From assembly GCF_000321045.1 (NCBI RefSeq), contig NZ_HE578945.1:1862016-1926015 (forward strand): a DNA stretch of 64,000 nt, written 5' to 3'. Position numbers and translations under genes: made by a program. How positions within the stretch are numbered: the stretch's first letter is position 1; every line of letters begins with the position of its first letter. Origin of the DNA: Phytobacter massiliensis JC163 (GTDB taxonomy: Bacteria; Pseudomonadota; Gammaproteobacteria; Enterobacterales; Enterobacteriaceae). The notes under the pieces were generated by a model, which was not told the DNA's origin, searched no databases, and worked only from the letters and a program-made list of their open reading frames with translations. This document shows positions 1 through 8,185 of this stretch, in pieces.

Positions 1-496
1 AGAACGTAAGAAAGCAGGCCCGACCTGGACGCCGACGGCAAAAATGCATGCTGAATATGCCGCCGCAGGCCAGCCGTTACCTGCCGTCGTGCCCGCCGGC
101 CCGGATAACCCGATGGGCCTGTACGCACTTTATATTGGCCGCCTGTATGCGATTCACGGTACCAATGCCAACTTTGGTATTGGCCTGCGCGTCAGCCACG
201 GCTGCGTGCGTCTGCGCAACGACGACATTAAATTCCTGTTCGAGAATGTGCCGGTCGGCACCCGCGTCCAGTTTATTGATGAGCCGGTAAAAGCCACGAC
301 CGAGCCGGATGGCAGTCGCTATATCGAGGTGCATAACCCGCTGTCGACCACCGAAGAGCAGTTCACCGGCGGCGAAATCGTTCCTGTTACGCTGACCAAA
401 GCGGTTCAGACGGTGACCAACCAGTCTGACGTTGATCAGAATGTGGTTGAGCAGGCCGTGCAGAACCGTTCCGGGATGCCGGTACGTCTGAACTGA
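1..496 (+). CDS. ldtB: L,D-transpeptidase LdtB (YbiS), 3' part
   Basis: Periplasmic L,D-transpeptidase that anchors Braun lipoprotein to peptidoglycan through meso-diaminopimelate. The window starts inside the gene; the frame opens at base 2 and 164 residues are visible, roughly the C-terminal half of a family of about 300 aa. The YkuD catalytic signature is intact: IHGTN is followed by SHGCVRLRN, with the Cys as nucleophile. The C-terminal stretch ending in RSGMPVRLN is typical of LdtB rather than of the other Ldt paralogues. The gene heads the conserved ldtB-ybiR-mntR neighbourhood, although here four accessory genes separate it from ybiR. An intrinsic terminator follows within 25 bases. 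The signal peptide and LysM region lie outside the window. Confidence 0.93.
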   Translation, partial: ERKKAGPTWTPTAKMHAEYAAAGQPLPAVVPAGPDNPMGLYALYIGRLYAIHGTNANFGIGLRVSHGCVRLRNDDIKFLFENVPVGTRVQFIDEPVKATTEPDGSRYIEVHNPLSTTEEQFTGGEIVPVTLTKAVQTVTNQSDVDQNVVEQAVQNRSGMPVRLN

Positions 497-516
497 TAGC
501 CTTTGCTCAAGATGAT

Positions 517-543
517 TAAAAGGGGCCGCATGGCCCCTTTTTG
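517..543 (+). terminator. Rho-independent terminator after ldtB
   Basis: Stem AAGGGGCC / GGCCCCTT with a 4-5 base loop, followed by a T run. The stem also has A residues on its left side, so it can act on the opposite strand for the convergent aldo/keto reductase gene. Confidence 0.85.
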
Positions 544-559
544 TTACCGTCAAAACGCC

Positions 560-1615
560 CTATTCAGATTTCGAGGACTGCTGCGCAAGCTGGTTGCGGC
601 GGTATTCACCCTGGCGTTCCAGCATCCAGCCGGGGTATTCCCGCGGCAGCGCGCTGACGGCGTCAAGCTGGCGCAACTCGTCGTCACTTAAGCGGATAGC
701 GGTAGCGGCGATATTGTCATCAAGCTGCTCCGGGTGTTTCGCGCCGATAATCACGCTGCTGACCACCGGCTGATGCAGCAGCCAGGCCAGCGCGATCTGC
801 GCCACCGACACCCCTTTCGCCTCGGCGATATGCCGCATGACATCGATGCAGTCGAAAGCGCGCTCCTTATCGACCGGCGGGAAATCAAACGCCAGGCGTC
901 GGCTCCCCGCTTCGCCCTTACCGTCCCGGCTGTACTTACCGCTAAGCAGACCGCCCGCCAGTGGGCTCCATACCATCAGCCCCACCTTCTCGCTTTGCAG
1001 CATCGGCGCCAGTTCGCGCTCAAGGTCACGTCCGGCGAGGGTGTAATAGGCCTGCAATGAGGCAAAGCGCGCCAGCCCCAGCCGTTCGGAGATACCCAAC
1101 GCTTTGGCTATCTGCCACGCCGACCAGTTCGACACCCCGATATAGCGCACGTGACCGTGCTGCACCAGGTTATCGAGCGCGTAGAGCATCTCTTCCATCG
1201 GCGTGGCCGGATCGAAACCGTGCAGCTGGTAGAGATCGATATGATCAAGCTGCATACGGCGCAGGCTCTCTTTCACGCTGCTGATAATGTGGTAGCGCGA
1301 GCTGCCGCGAGAGTTAACGCCCGCGGTGCCGGTCTCGCCAAACACTTTGGTGGCGACTACCACGTTTTCGCGCGGCACCTTAAGGTTTTTCAACGCCTGG
1401 CCGGTAATCTGCTCGGATCGCCCTTCGGAATAGACGTCGGCGGTATCGATAAAATTGATCCCGGCATCCAGAGCGCTGCCGACGAGACGATCGGCCTGCG
1501 CCTGATCGAGCTGACCAATTTTACCCCACATACCGCTTTCGCCGCCGAAGGTCATGGTGCCGAGGCACAGTTCAGAAACAAACAGACCGGTATTGCCCAG
1601 TTTTTGATAACGCAT
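560..1615 (-). CDS. Aldo/keto reductase
   Basis: NAD(P)H-dependent aldo/keto reductase, 351 aa, cytosolic, substrate unknown. The fold-specific tetrad can be seen: Asp and Tyr in FIDTADVYSEGRSE (about residues 50-63), Lys in VVATKVFG, and His in LYQLHGFDP. The C-terminal NADP-binding region SSVIIGAKHPEQLDDN is present. The start at MRYQKLGN was chosen because AGGAG lies 7-8 bases upstream; an in-frame start 15 codons earlier lacks such a site. The gene lies downstream of the NodT-EmrB-EmrA operon on the same strand with a gap of about 100 bases, so co-transcription is possible but not shown. It is absent between ldtB and ybiR in E. coli K-12 (known order), which suggests accessory gain. The exact AKR subfamily cannot be assigned by eye. 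Confidence 0.85.
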   Translation of the reverse strand: MRYQKLGNTGLFVSELCLGTMTFGGESGMWGKIGQLDQAQADRLVGSALDAGINFIDTADVYSEGRSEQITGQALKNLKVPRENVVVATKVFGETGTAGVNSRGSSRYHIISSVKESLRRMQLDHIDLYQLHGFDPATPMEEMLYALDNLVQHGHVRYIGVSNWSAWQIAKALGISERLGLARFASLQAYYTLAGRDLERELAPMLQSEKVGLMVWSPLAGGLLSGKYSRDGKGEAGSRRLAFDFPPVDKERAFDCIDVMRHIAEAKGVSVAQIALAWLLHQPVVSSVIIGAKHPEQLDDNIAATAIRLSDDELRQLDAVSALPREYPGWMLERQGEYRRNQLAQQSSKSE

Positions 1616-1714
1616 TGACGTCTCCTTATGCTGTTGGTTGACGCCTATAGTTATACGCAATCCCGGGCGGGGGCGAATGTGGCGATCCTGTCTGTTTCTT
1701 GCCCAATTCTCTCT

Positions 1715-3238
1715 TTAGCCGCGCGGCGCGTCGCCAAATACCTTGTAGTCCGGCATCTGCACCTGCTGATAAGGCTCCCAGCCGCCGCCAAGGGCCTTAT
1801 AGAGCGCCACTAAATCCAGGCTGCTCTGCACCCGCGCCTGGGCGCGCTGCTGTTCGGCCTGCGCCAGCTGCCGCTGGGCGTCCAGCACATCAATAAAGGT
1901 GGCGATACCCTGGCGGTAACTGTCGCTGGCAAGATCGAAGGCGTTTTGCGAAGCCTCAATCGTTTTGTTCAGCCCCGCTTCCCGCTGCTGATCGGTACGG
2001 TAGCTGACCAGCGCATTCTCCACGTCCCCCAGCGCTTCCAGCACGGTCTGACGGTAGTTCAGCACCGCCGCGCCCTGCTGCGCGCGGGCCAGCTTAACGC
2101 TGGACACCAGGCGGCCGCCCTGGAAGATGGGGATCGAAATCTGCGGGCCGAAGCTGTAAAAATGGCTGCTCCAGTCGGTCAGCCAGTCCGCCTCGCTGTT
2201 GCGCAGGCCGAACTGGCCGCTCAGCGTCAGGTCAGGGAAAAGCTGGGCCACGGAGACGCCAATTTGCGCCGTCGCGGCATGCAGCGTCGCCTCTGCCTGG
2301 CGCACGTCAGGACGCCTGCGCGCCAGGGTGGAAGGGATACCGGTCGGCACAATCGCAGGCAGCTTCGGTAGCGGCTGTTTGCTACGCAGTTCACTGTCCA
2401 GCGCGCCGGGCGCTTTGCCCAGCAGAATAGCCAGCGCATTCATCGCCTGGCGCTCCTGCGCCTGATACTGCGGCAGCTGCGCCTCCAGGTTCCCCACCTG
2501 AGCCCGGGCGTTTTCTACATCCAGCTGCGGCGAGAGGCCGCCCCGCTGGCGGTTTTCGGTCAGCTCAAAGGTTTGCTGCGCGGTATCGATCTGCGTTTGC
2601 AGCGTATCGATGATGCTCTGCGCGCCGCGCAGCTGCAGCCAGGCGCGCGCCACTTCCGCCTGCAACGATACCAGCGCATCGTTACGCTGCTCGATAGCCT
2701 CCTGCTGCTGCGCCTGCGCCGCCTCGACCTGGCGACGCACTTTGCCCCATAAGTCCAGCTCCCACTGGGCATCAAAACTGCCCTGGTAGAGATTAACCGG
2801 CTGGGTCAACGCGCCCAGCGCGCCAGAAATAGCCGGGTCGACATCGTTTAGCTGGTCGTATACGCCGTGGGATTTGAGTTCACCTTCAAGCCCAAGCTGC
2901 TGGCGCGTGGCCTGCAAATTACCGTTAACGGCAGGCAGGAGCGCGCCGCTGGCCTGGTTTATCTGCTCGCGCGCCCCGGCGATGCGCAGCACCGTCTGCT
3001 GCAGCGACAGGTTCCCGGCAATGGCGCGCTCGATCAGGCTGTTAAGCTGGGGCGAATTAAAGGTCGTCCACCAGCGAGGATTAACCGCCTGCGGCGCGGT
3101 ATGGGAGGCGACGCTATTGTCCGCCTGGTCATTCCAGCGCGCGGGGGTCTGTGGAACCGGTGGCTGGTAGTCAGGGCCAACCGCGCAGCCCGCCAGACAG
3201 AGTGAAAGAAACGTTAAAGAGATACCACGCCTGGACAT
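1715..3238 (-). CDS. NodT-family outer-membrane efflux lipoprotein
   Basis: TolC-like outer-membrane channel of the NodT/OprM family, 507 aa. It has a lipoprotein signal peptide with lipobox LAGC (Cys about residue 18) followed by AVGPDYQPP, the usual start of mature NodT proteins. Two repeated outer-membrane-efflux domains (about 60-270 and 280-490) are rich in Ala, Gln and Leu heptads, as expected for the periplasmic helical barrel; RRPDVRQAEATL and DVENALVSYR are family hallmarks. It is the last gene of an EmrA-EmrB-NodT operon, one base after the EmrB-like gene, and completes a tripartite pump spanning both membranes. Its substrate cannot be told from sequence. Confidence 0.9.
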   Translation of the reverse strand: MSRRGISLTFLSLCLAGCAVGPDYQPPVPQTPARWNDQADNSVASHTAPQAVNPRWWTTFNSPQLNSLIERAIAGNLSLQQTVLRIAGAREQINQASGALLPAVNGNLQATRQQLGLEGELKSHGVYDQLNDVDPAISGALGALTQPVNLYQGSFDAQWELDLWGKVRRQVEAAQAQQQEAIEQRNDALVSLQAEVARAWLQLRGAQSIIDTLQTQIDTAQQTFELTENRQRGGLSPQLDVENARAQVGNLEAQLPQYQAQERQAMNALAILLGKAPGALDSELRSKQPLPKLPAIVPTGIPSTLARRRPDVRQAEATLHAATAQIGVSVAQLFPDLTLSGQFGLRNSEADWLTDWSSHFYSFGPQISIPIFQGGRLVSSVKLARAQQGAAVLNYRQTVLEALGDVENALVSYRTDQQREAGLNKTIEASQNAFDLASDSYRQGIATFIDVLDAQRQLAQAEQQRAQARVQSSLDLVALYKALGGGWEPYQQVQMPDYKVFGDAPRG

Positions 3239-3239
3239 A

Positions 3240-4811
3240 TTAATGTGCTCCTGCGCTGCCTTCGCTCTTAATCGGCGAGAGCAGTAAACAAAACGGAATC
3301 AAGAGAATGGCCACCACGCTTAACAGGGTAAAGACGTCGATATAGGCCAGAAACCGCGACTGCTCAATCATGGCTTTATACATCTGCCCGGTCGCGGCGC
3401 TCAGCGGATCGCCCGTCAGTGAGGTAAAGTTGCGAATCGCCTCGGCGGTTGAGCGGATCGCCTGCTGAAACTGCTCGTCAAAAGGCGTCGCGTGGTACGC
3501 CAGGTGGGCGCTGTGGGCCTGCGAGCGTTCGGTAATGGCCGCCGTAGAGAGCGAGATGCCTATCGAACCGGCGACGTTACGGAACATGGTAAACAGCGCC
3601 GCCGCGTCGGCATTAAGCTGGCGCGGAATGGTAATAAAGGCAATAGTGGTAAGCGGCACGAACAAAAAGCCCAGGCCGATTGACTGCGCGCTGCGAAACA
3701 GCACCAGCGTCTCGAAATCGATATCCGGCGTGAGCGACCGCGACCACCAGAAGGCCGCCCCCAGGCAGAAGAAGCCGAAGGCAATAATCCAGCGGGTCTG
3801 CACAATGGGCATCAGTTTCAGCACCAGCGGAATGGTCAGCACGATCAGTACCGCGCCGGGGGAGAGCACCATTCCCGACCAGGTGGCGGTATAGCCCAGG
3901 TCCTGCTGCGCCAGCTGCGGGATCACCACTGAACTGCCGTACAGAATCATCGCCATTCCCGCCATCAGCAGGCTGGAGACGGCAAAGTTTTTATCCGCCA
4001 TACAGCGTAAGTCGACCACCGGCTTTTTGGCATACAGCAGCCAGTAAATCGCGCCGATGATGCCGATAAAGGTCAGTACCGCGAAGGTGCGGGTGAAGTC
4101 AGAGGCGAACCAGTCTTCATCTTCCCCCCGGTCAAGCATCACCTGCAGGCAGCCCAGCCCCAGCGCGATAAGGCTGATACCGGCCCAGTCGACAGAGAGC
4201 TTCTCTTCGGATTTACGCTCCCACGGCGGATCTTCCAGCAGCTGGTAGATAGCCAGCACCGTCACAATGCCCACCGGGATGTTAATAAAGAAGACCCAGC
4301 GCCAGGAGTAGTTGTCGGTGATCCAGCCGCCAAGCGTTGGCCCCAGCACCGGCGCAACGATAATCGCAATCGACGAGAGGCCAAACGCCTTGCCGCGATC
4401 TTCTGGCTTGAAGTAGTCGAGCAGGACGGACTGCTGCGTTGGCTGCAGACCGCCGCCAAAAAAGCCCTGCAGAATACGAAACAGAATGATCTGCCACAGT
4501 TCGGTGGCGATCCCGCAGAGAAAAGAGCAGACGGTAAACATCACAATGCAGATCAAAAAGAACTGCTTGCGGCCAAAAACCCGGCTGAGGAAGGCGGAGA
4601 TAGGCAGCACGATGCCGTTGGCGACAAGGTAGCTGGTCAGCACCCAGGTGGATTCGTCATAGCTCGCAGAGAGCGAACCGGCGACGTGCGGCAGCGCCAC
4701 GTTAACGATAGTGGTGTCGAGGATCTCCATAAAGACCGCCAGCGTGACCACCCACGCCACGGCCCAGGGATTGCTGGCGGGACGCCAGTTCTGATGACTG
4801 GCGTCCGTCAT
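3240..4811 (-). CDS. DHA2-family MFS drug efflux transporter (EmrB-like)
   Basis: Proton-driven inner-membrane multidrug exporter with 14 predicted membrane segments, 523 aa, close to the EmrB family length. Visible signatures: LDTTIVNVALPHVAGSL in TM1 (DHA2 motif D1), GRKQFF after TM2 (motif A-like), and a QPTQQSVLLDYFKPEDRGKA loop. Its start codon overlaps the stop of the EmrA-like gene (ATGA), so the two are translationally coupled. It should work with the adjacent membrane-fusion and NodT proteins. It is a homologue of EmrB rather than EmrB itself: emrB in E. coli lies elsewhere with emrR and without a NodT gene. Confidence 0.92.
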   Translation of the reverse strand: MTDASHQNWRPASNPWAVAWVVTLAVFMEILDTTIVNVALPHVAGSLSASYDESTWVLTSYLVANGIVLPISAFLSRVFGRKQFFLICIVMFTVCSFLCGIATELWQIILFRILQGFFGGGLQPTQQSVLLDYFKPEDRGKAFGLSSIAIIVAPVLGPTLGGWITDNYSWRWVFFINIPVGIVTVLAIYQLLEDPPWERKSEEKLSVDWAGISLIALGLGCLQVMLDRGEDEDWFASDFTRTFAVLTFIGIIGAIYWLLYAKKPVVDLRCMADKNFAVSSLLMAGMAMILYGSSVVIPQLAQQDLGYTATWSGMVLSPGAVLIVLTIPLVLKLMPIVQTRWIIAFGFFCLGAAFWWSRSLTPDIDFETLVLFRSAQSIGLGFLFVPLTTIAFITIPRQLNADAAALFTMFRNVAGSIGISLSTAAITERSQAHSAHLAYHATPFDEQFQQAIRSTAEAIRNFTSLTGDPLSAATGQMYKAMIEQSRFLAYIDVFTLLSVVAILLIPFCLLLSPIKSEGSAGAH

Positions 4812-5914
4812 TCCAGAGTAACCTTCGGTTCAACTGAAAGGCCCAGCGGCAAAGGTTGGTTTTGATCCAGCCCTTTATCGATGACGATTTTTACCGGGAC
4901 ACGTTGGACAATTTTGACAAAGTTGCCGGTGGCGTTTTCCGACGGGAAGGCGGAGAACTTCGAACCGCTGCCCTGCTGAATACTGTCGATATGCCCTTCC
5001 AGCTCCATATCCGGGTAAGCATCTACCGTCAGGCTGACTTTATTGCCGGGGCGCATACGCTCCAGCTGGGACTCTTTAAAGTTGGCAACCACCCAGATCT
5101 GCGGCGATACCAGTGAAAAGAGCGCCGTCCCCGCCTGCACCAGCGTGCCGGTCTGCACGTTACGTTTGGTGACGAAACCGTCAAATGGGGCACGCACTTC
5201 GGTCCAGGAGAGATTTAGTTCGGCGGTTTCCAGCTGCGCTTTCGCCTGATCGACCTGGCGCTGACGCGCTTCGACGTTGGTCTCCTGCTGGCGGATCTGT
5301 AGCTGTACCTGATCGGCGACTTCGAGCTGCGCCTGCGCGCTCGCCAACTGGGCCTGGGCGCTGCGTAACTGCGCGTTGGCACTGTCGATGTTCTGCTGCG
5401 TGGTGGCGCGGGGGTCAACACCGCGCTGGCGTTTATAGGCGGCCTGAGCGTTCGCCAGATCCGCCTGCGCTTTTAATACCTGCGCTTTGGCTTCATCGCG
5501 CTGCGCCGGATACTGCACTTTCGACAGCGCCAGCTGCGCTTCAGCCTGATGCAGTTGCGCGGTCGCCAGCCCCAGCTGCGCCTGTGCCTGATCGCGTTGG
5601 GCGGCGGCATCACGGGGGTCGATGACCACCAGCAAGTCGCCTTTTTTCACCCGCTGGTTGTCTTTTACCCGCAGTTCGGTGACGTAACCGGCCACTTTTG
5701 GCGCGATGGTCACCACGTCGCCGTCGGTAAACGCATCGTCAGTGGTCTCTTCATTGCGGGTCATAAACCACCAGACCAGCGCCACGATAACCATCACCAC
5801 CACCACAATACCCAGGATGATGAGCGGTTTCTTACCGGGGCGTTTGCGATTTTCTTTTTCTTCGGTTTGCTGCCCGTTCTCCGGGGCGTTTGAATTTTCT
5901 GCCTTATCTGCCAT
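4808..5914 (-). CDS. HlyD-family membrane fusion protein (EmrA-like)
   Basis: Periplasmic adaptor of the tripartite efflux pump, 368 aa. A charged cytosolic N-terminus rich in E/K/N is followed by one membrane anchor (about residues 30-50, IILGIVVVVMVIVALVWW), a first lipoyl half-domain (GYVTELRVKDNQRVKKGDLL), a long Ala/Gln-rich coiled-coil hairpin (about 95-225), then the second lipoyl half (APFDGFVTKRNVQTGTLV). ATG was preferred over TTG codons 9 and 12 bases upstream because those sit directly against the only AGGA; the spacing to the ATG is long (about 12 bases), so the start is not certain. First gene of the efflux operon; a perfect inverted repeat lies just upstream. Confidence 0.9.
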   Translation of the reverse strand: MADKAENSNAPENGQQTEEKENRKRPGKKPLIILGIVVVVMVIVALVWWFMTRNEETTDDAFTDGDVVTIAPKVAGYVTELRVKDNQRVKKGDLLVVIDPRDAAAQRDQAQAQLGLATAQLHQAEAQLALSKVQYPAQRDEAKAQVLKAQADLANAQAAYKRQRGVDPRATTQQNIDSANAQLRSAQAQLASAQAQLEVADQVQLQIRQQETNVEARQRQVDQAKAQLETAELNLSWTEVRAPFDGFVTKRNVQTGTLVQAGTALFSLVSPQIWVVANFKESQLERMRPGNKVSLTVDAYPDMELEGHIDSIQQGSGSKFSAFPSENATGNFVKIVQRVPVKIVIDKGLDQNQPLPLGLSVEPKVTLE

Positions 5915-5934
5915 AGCTCGCAACAATCCTGTCA

Positions 5935-5963
5935 GTAAACGGCGTCACAGTTACGCCGTTTAC
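5935..5963. promoter_or_regulatory. Perfect 11-bp inverted repeat upstream of the emrA-like gene
   Basis: GTAAACGGCGT and ACGCCGTTTAC are separated by 7 bases. It lies in the leader of the efflux operon and downstream of ybiR. No T run follows on either strand, so a repressor operator or an RNA stem in the leader is more likely than an intrinsic terminator. No regulator gene is adjacent to the pump genes. Confidence 0.5.
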
Positions 5964-6014
5964 TAAAGTTAGAAGCTAGCTATACATTTGCCAGGATAAA
6001 CTGACAAATCAGCA

Positions 6015-7124
6015 CTATCTGAAAAAAAGCAGCCCGTAACCGACCAGCGCCGCCCAGAGCAGCATCGGTAATGACCAGAGATGAAAGCGCCACCAGATAC
6101 GGCGGCTGTTAGCCATCCGAAGCGCGATGAGGTTTGCAAGCGAGCCCGGCAGCAGGCCAAAACCGCCCACGTTTACCGCCCAGGCCAGCAGCGTGTCAGG
6201 GTGAACGTAGTTGAGCAGCAAAATGGTCGCGGGTACATTACTGATAACCTGCGACAGGCCAATCGCCGTAAGCCACAACCCCGCTGGCGAAAGCTGGCCG
6301 GTAGCGTTGAGAAGCGAATGCAGCGCCGGCAGCTGGGTTAGCAGGTGAACATCGATAAACATCAGCATGAACACCAGCAACAGCGTCCAGTCCACACTCA
6401 GCACCACCCTTCTTGCCAGCAGCAAAAAGCCCGCCGCCACCAGCGCCAGCCCCCAAAGTTCCTGCTTAAGTTCGAGCGCGGTCAGAAAAACCAGATAAAA
6501 ACCCAGACAGCACCACACCAGGCGCGGCTGCCACTTGGGGCTTTTCGCCCCGCTATGGTAATTAAGCGTTTTATTGGGAAAAACGAACCAGCACAGCGCC
6601 AGTAAGGTTGCCATCATTGCCAGCGCCAGCGGCGCCATCTGGCCGATGAAGGCCATAAACGACAAGCCTGAGCGCCCCCACAGCAGGATATTTTGCGGAT
6701 TGCCGATGGGGGTGAGCAGCGATCCGGCGTTGACCGCCAGCGCTTCGAAAATAATCAGCCGGTTAACGGGGATTTCGCACAGCTTCTTTAAGGTGATGGT
6801 CAGCGGCACAACGATAAACAGCGCCACGTCATTGGTCAGAAAGGTAGAGAGCACCGCCGCCGACAGCACCATAAACATCGCCAGCCGCCGCTCTGTGTGA
6901 AAGCGCCTGACCGCGCGCCGCCCCAGCACGTCAAAATACCCGCTTAGCTCTACGCCTTTGGTCAGCAGCATCAATCCGCTCAGGGTAATGATAGTGTGCC
7001 AGTCAATGGCGTTTGGCCACCCGGCGGGCTTAAAGGGAACGGCAAATGCGAGACCAACGCCAATAACCAACAGCAGCTGTAAAAAGCGATCCCGCGCCAG
7101 GGCGCGAACAAACGGCAGGCTCAT
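6015..7124 (-). CDS. ybiR: Inner-membrane anion transporter family protein YbiR
   Basis: Polytopic membrane protein of the ArsB/NhaD/CitMHS-like ion transporter superfamily, 369 aa, with about 10-11 hydrophobic segments. [16 protein letters not shown] and [16 protein letters not shown] are the two pore-loop-like motifs seen in this superfamily (NDxxL and GNPQN). Transported ion unknown. The start codon overlaps the mntR stop (ATGA), a coupling that is conserved in enterobacteria. This suggests a role tied to manganese or metal homeostasis, but that is inference. Confidence 0.9.
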   Translation of the reverse strand: MSLPFVRALARDRFLQLLLVIGVGLAFAVPFKPAGWPNAIDWHTIITLSGLMLLTKGVELSGYFDVLGRRAVRRFHTERRLAMFMVLSAAVLSTFLTNDVALFIVVPLTITLKKLCEIPVNRLIIFEALAVNAGSLLTPIGNPQNILLWGRSGLSFMAFIGQMAPLALAMMATLLALCWFVFPNKTLNYHSGAKSPKWQPRLVWCCLGFYLVFLTALELKQELWGLALVAAGFLLLARRVVLSVDWTLLLVFMLMFIDVHLLTQLPALHSLLNATGQLSPAGLWLTAIGLSQVISNVPATILLLNYVHPDTLLAWAVNVGGFGLLPGSLANLIALRMANSRRIWWRFHLWSLPMLLWAALVGYGLLFFR

Positions 7125-7588
7125 TCCGACTGCGACCTCTGTTCAGTAAACAGACGAAAGCATGCCAGCGTCTCTTCGCTGACGTGATGCTCCATCCCCT
7201 CCGCATCCCGGCGGGCCGTATCCGGGCTGACGCCAAGCACCAGCAGAAAACTTTCAACGATTTGGTGACGCTCGCGGCTGGCCTGCGCCAGCTTCTCCCC
7301 TTCCGGCGTCAGAAACACGCCGCGCCACGGAATCTGCTCGATAAGCCCAACCGAGGCTAAACGTTTTAACATCTTGGCGACGGTCGGCTGGGAAACGCCA
7401 AGCCGCGCCGCCATATCCACCTGCCGCGCCTCGCCCACTTCGCGGATCAGATCGGAGATCAGTTCAACATAGTCATCGATCAGTTCGCGGCGGTGCGCCT
7501 CGCGTACCTGACGAAAGCCTTCCACATGCTCTTCAACATTTACCAGCGTCACTTTTTTTAATGTTTGCTTACCTGCGCGACGGTTCAT
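7121..7588 (-). CDS. mntR: Manganese-dependent transcriptional regulator MntR
   Basis: DtxR-family Mn(II)-responsive regulator, 155 aa, the E. coli length. A winged helix-turn-helix (about 35-90) includes [17 protein letters not shown] as the recognition region. Metal-ligand candidates lie in the dimerisation domain, e.g. the Glu/His cluster in [12 protein letters not shown]. With Mn bound it represses mntH and mntS and can activate the exporter mntP in E. coli. The start at MNRRAGKQ was chosen because AGGA precedes it by 6-7 bases; the frame stays open further upstream without a good site. It is transcribed away from mntS; an MntR-type palindrome lies about 110 bases upstream. Confidence 0.96.
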   Translation of the reverse strand: MNRRAGKQTLKKVTLVNVEEHVEGFRQVREAHRRELIDDYVELISDLIREVGEARQVDMAARLGVSQPTVAKMLKRLASVGLIEQIPWRGVFLTPEGEKLAQASRERHQIVESFLLVLGVSPDTARRDAEGMEHHVSEETLACFRLFTEQRSQSE

Positions 7589-7671
7589 TGTGCTTCCTCT
7601 GAGGTGTGACGCGATACCTGCATCATATAGAGATGGCGCATTGTAAACCATACGTGAACCAGCACAAAAAA

Positions 7672-7717
7672 TTAACGTTTTAGCCATAGCTATACAATAT
7701 AGCCTGTGCTATATCTG
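7672..7717 (+). promoter_or_regulatory. mntS promoter region with MntR box
   Basis: An 18-bp palindrome ATATAGCCTGTGCTATAT (7697-7714) matches the known MntR operator pattern. A -10-like TACAAT (7693-7698) overlaps it, with TTAACG upstream as a weak -35. Binding here by Mn-MntR would block mntS transcription. In E. coli the sRNA RybA is made from the strand opposite mntS; no independent evidence for it can be seen here. Confidence 0.75.
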
Positions 7718-7779
7718 TATGTAATACAGTCACCCCTTCATGGATGGTCGGGTCAGGATCGCTCAGTAAGGAGGTCACG

Positions 7780-7908
7780 ATGAATGAATTTAAGAGGTGC
7801 ATGAACGTGTTTACCCACTCCCCCTTTACCGTGCGTTTGCTGTTGCTCAACATGCTGTGCGACATCTTTAACGGCAAACCGCAGTCGGACGATACATCTT
7901 CTCATTAA
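7780..7908 (+). CDS. mntS: Small manganese-response protein MntS
   Basis: 42-aa basic small protein that raises the pool of available manganese in E. coli, partly by inhibiting the exporter MntP; made when Mn is low. It begins MNEFKRCMNVF and contains HSPFTVRLLLL and NMLCDIFNGKPQ, matching E. coli MntS in length and in most N-terminal and central residues as I recall them. It is preceded by a strong TAAGGAGGT site 4-5 bases from ATG and by an MntR-type palindrome. The C-terminal tail (SDDTSSH) differs from E. coli. Function at the protein level is taken from the E. coli family. Confidence 0.93.
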   Translation: MNEFKRCMNVFTHSPFTVRLLLLNMLCDIFNGKPQSDDTSSH

Positions 7909-8185
7909 CGCGGCGTCGCGGTACGCCGCTTCATCTTCCTGTCATCTTCCCGCGTTATTCTTGCCGTCACGGCGATTATTTTCACTTATTTGTTTGATTT
8001 GTAACCGCCCTCCCAAAACGAACCGGCCTCAGGTGTTGACGTGACACGCGGCTAACTTTATCTTTGCGCAGCCCTGCACACATTGCGGCTCGCAGAAGCG
8101 GACCTCCTCCCCTCTCCACGCACAGTCCGGCAGGTTTTGACCCTTACGCCAGGGTGAGCACATGGCGTTTTCGTGATAGTTACCT

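Noticed and set aside
7680-7877. 65-codon frame on the minus strand across mntS
   Set aside because: Runs antisense to MntS, no ribosome site; the plus-strand 42-aa frame has all the expected signals.
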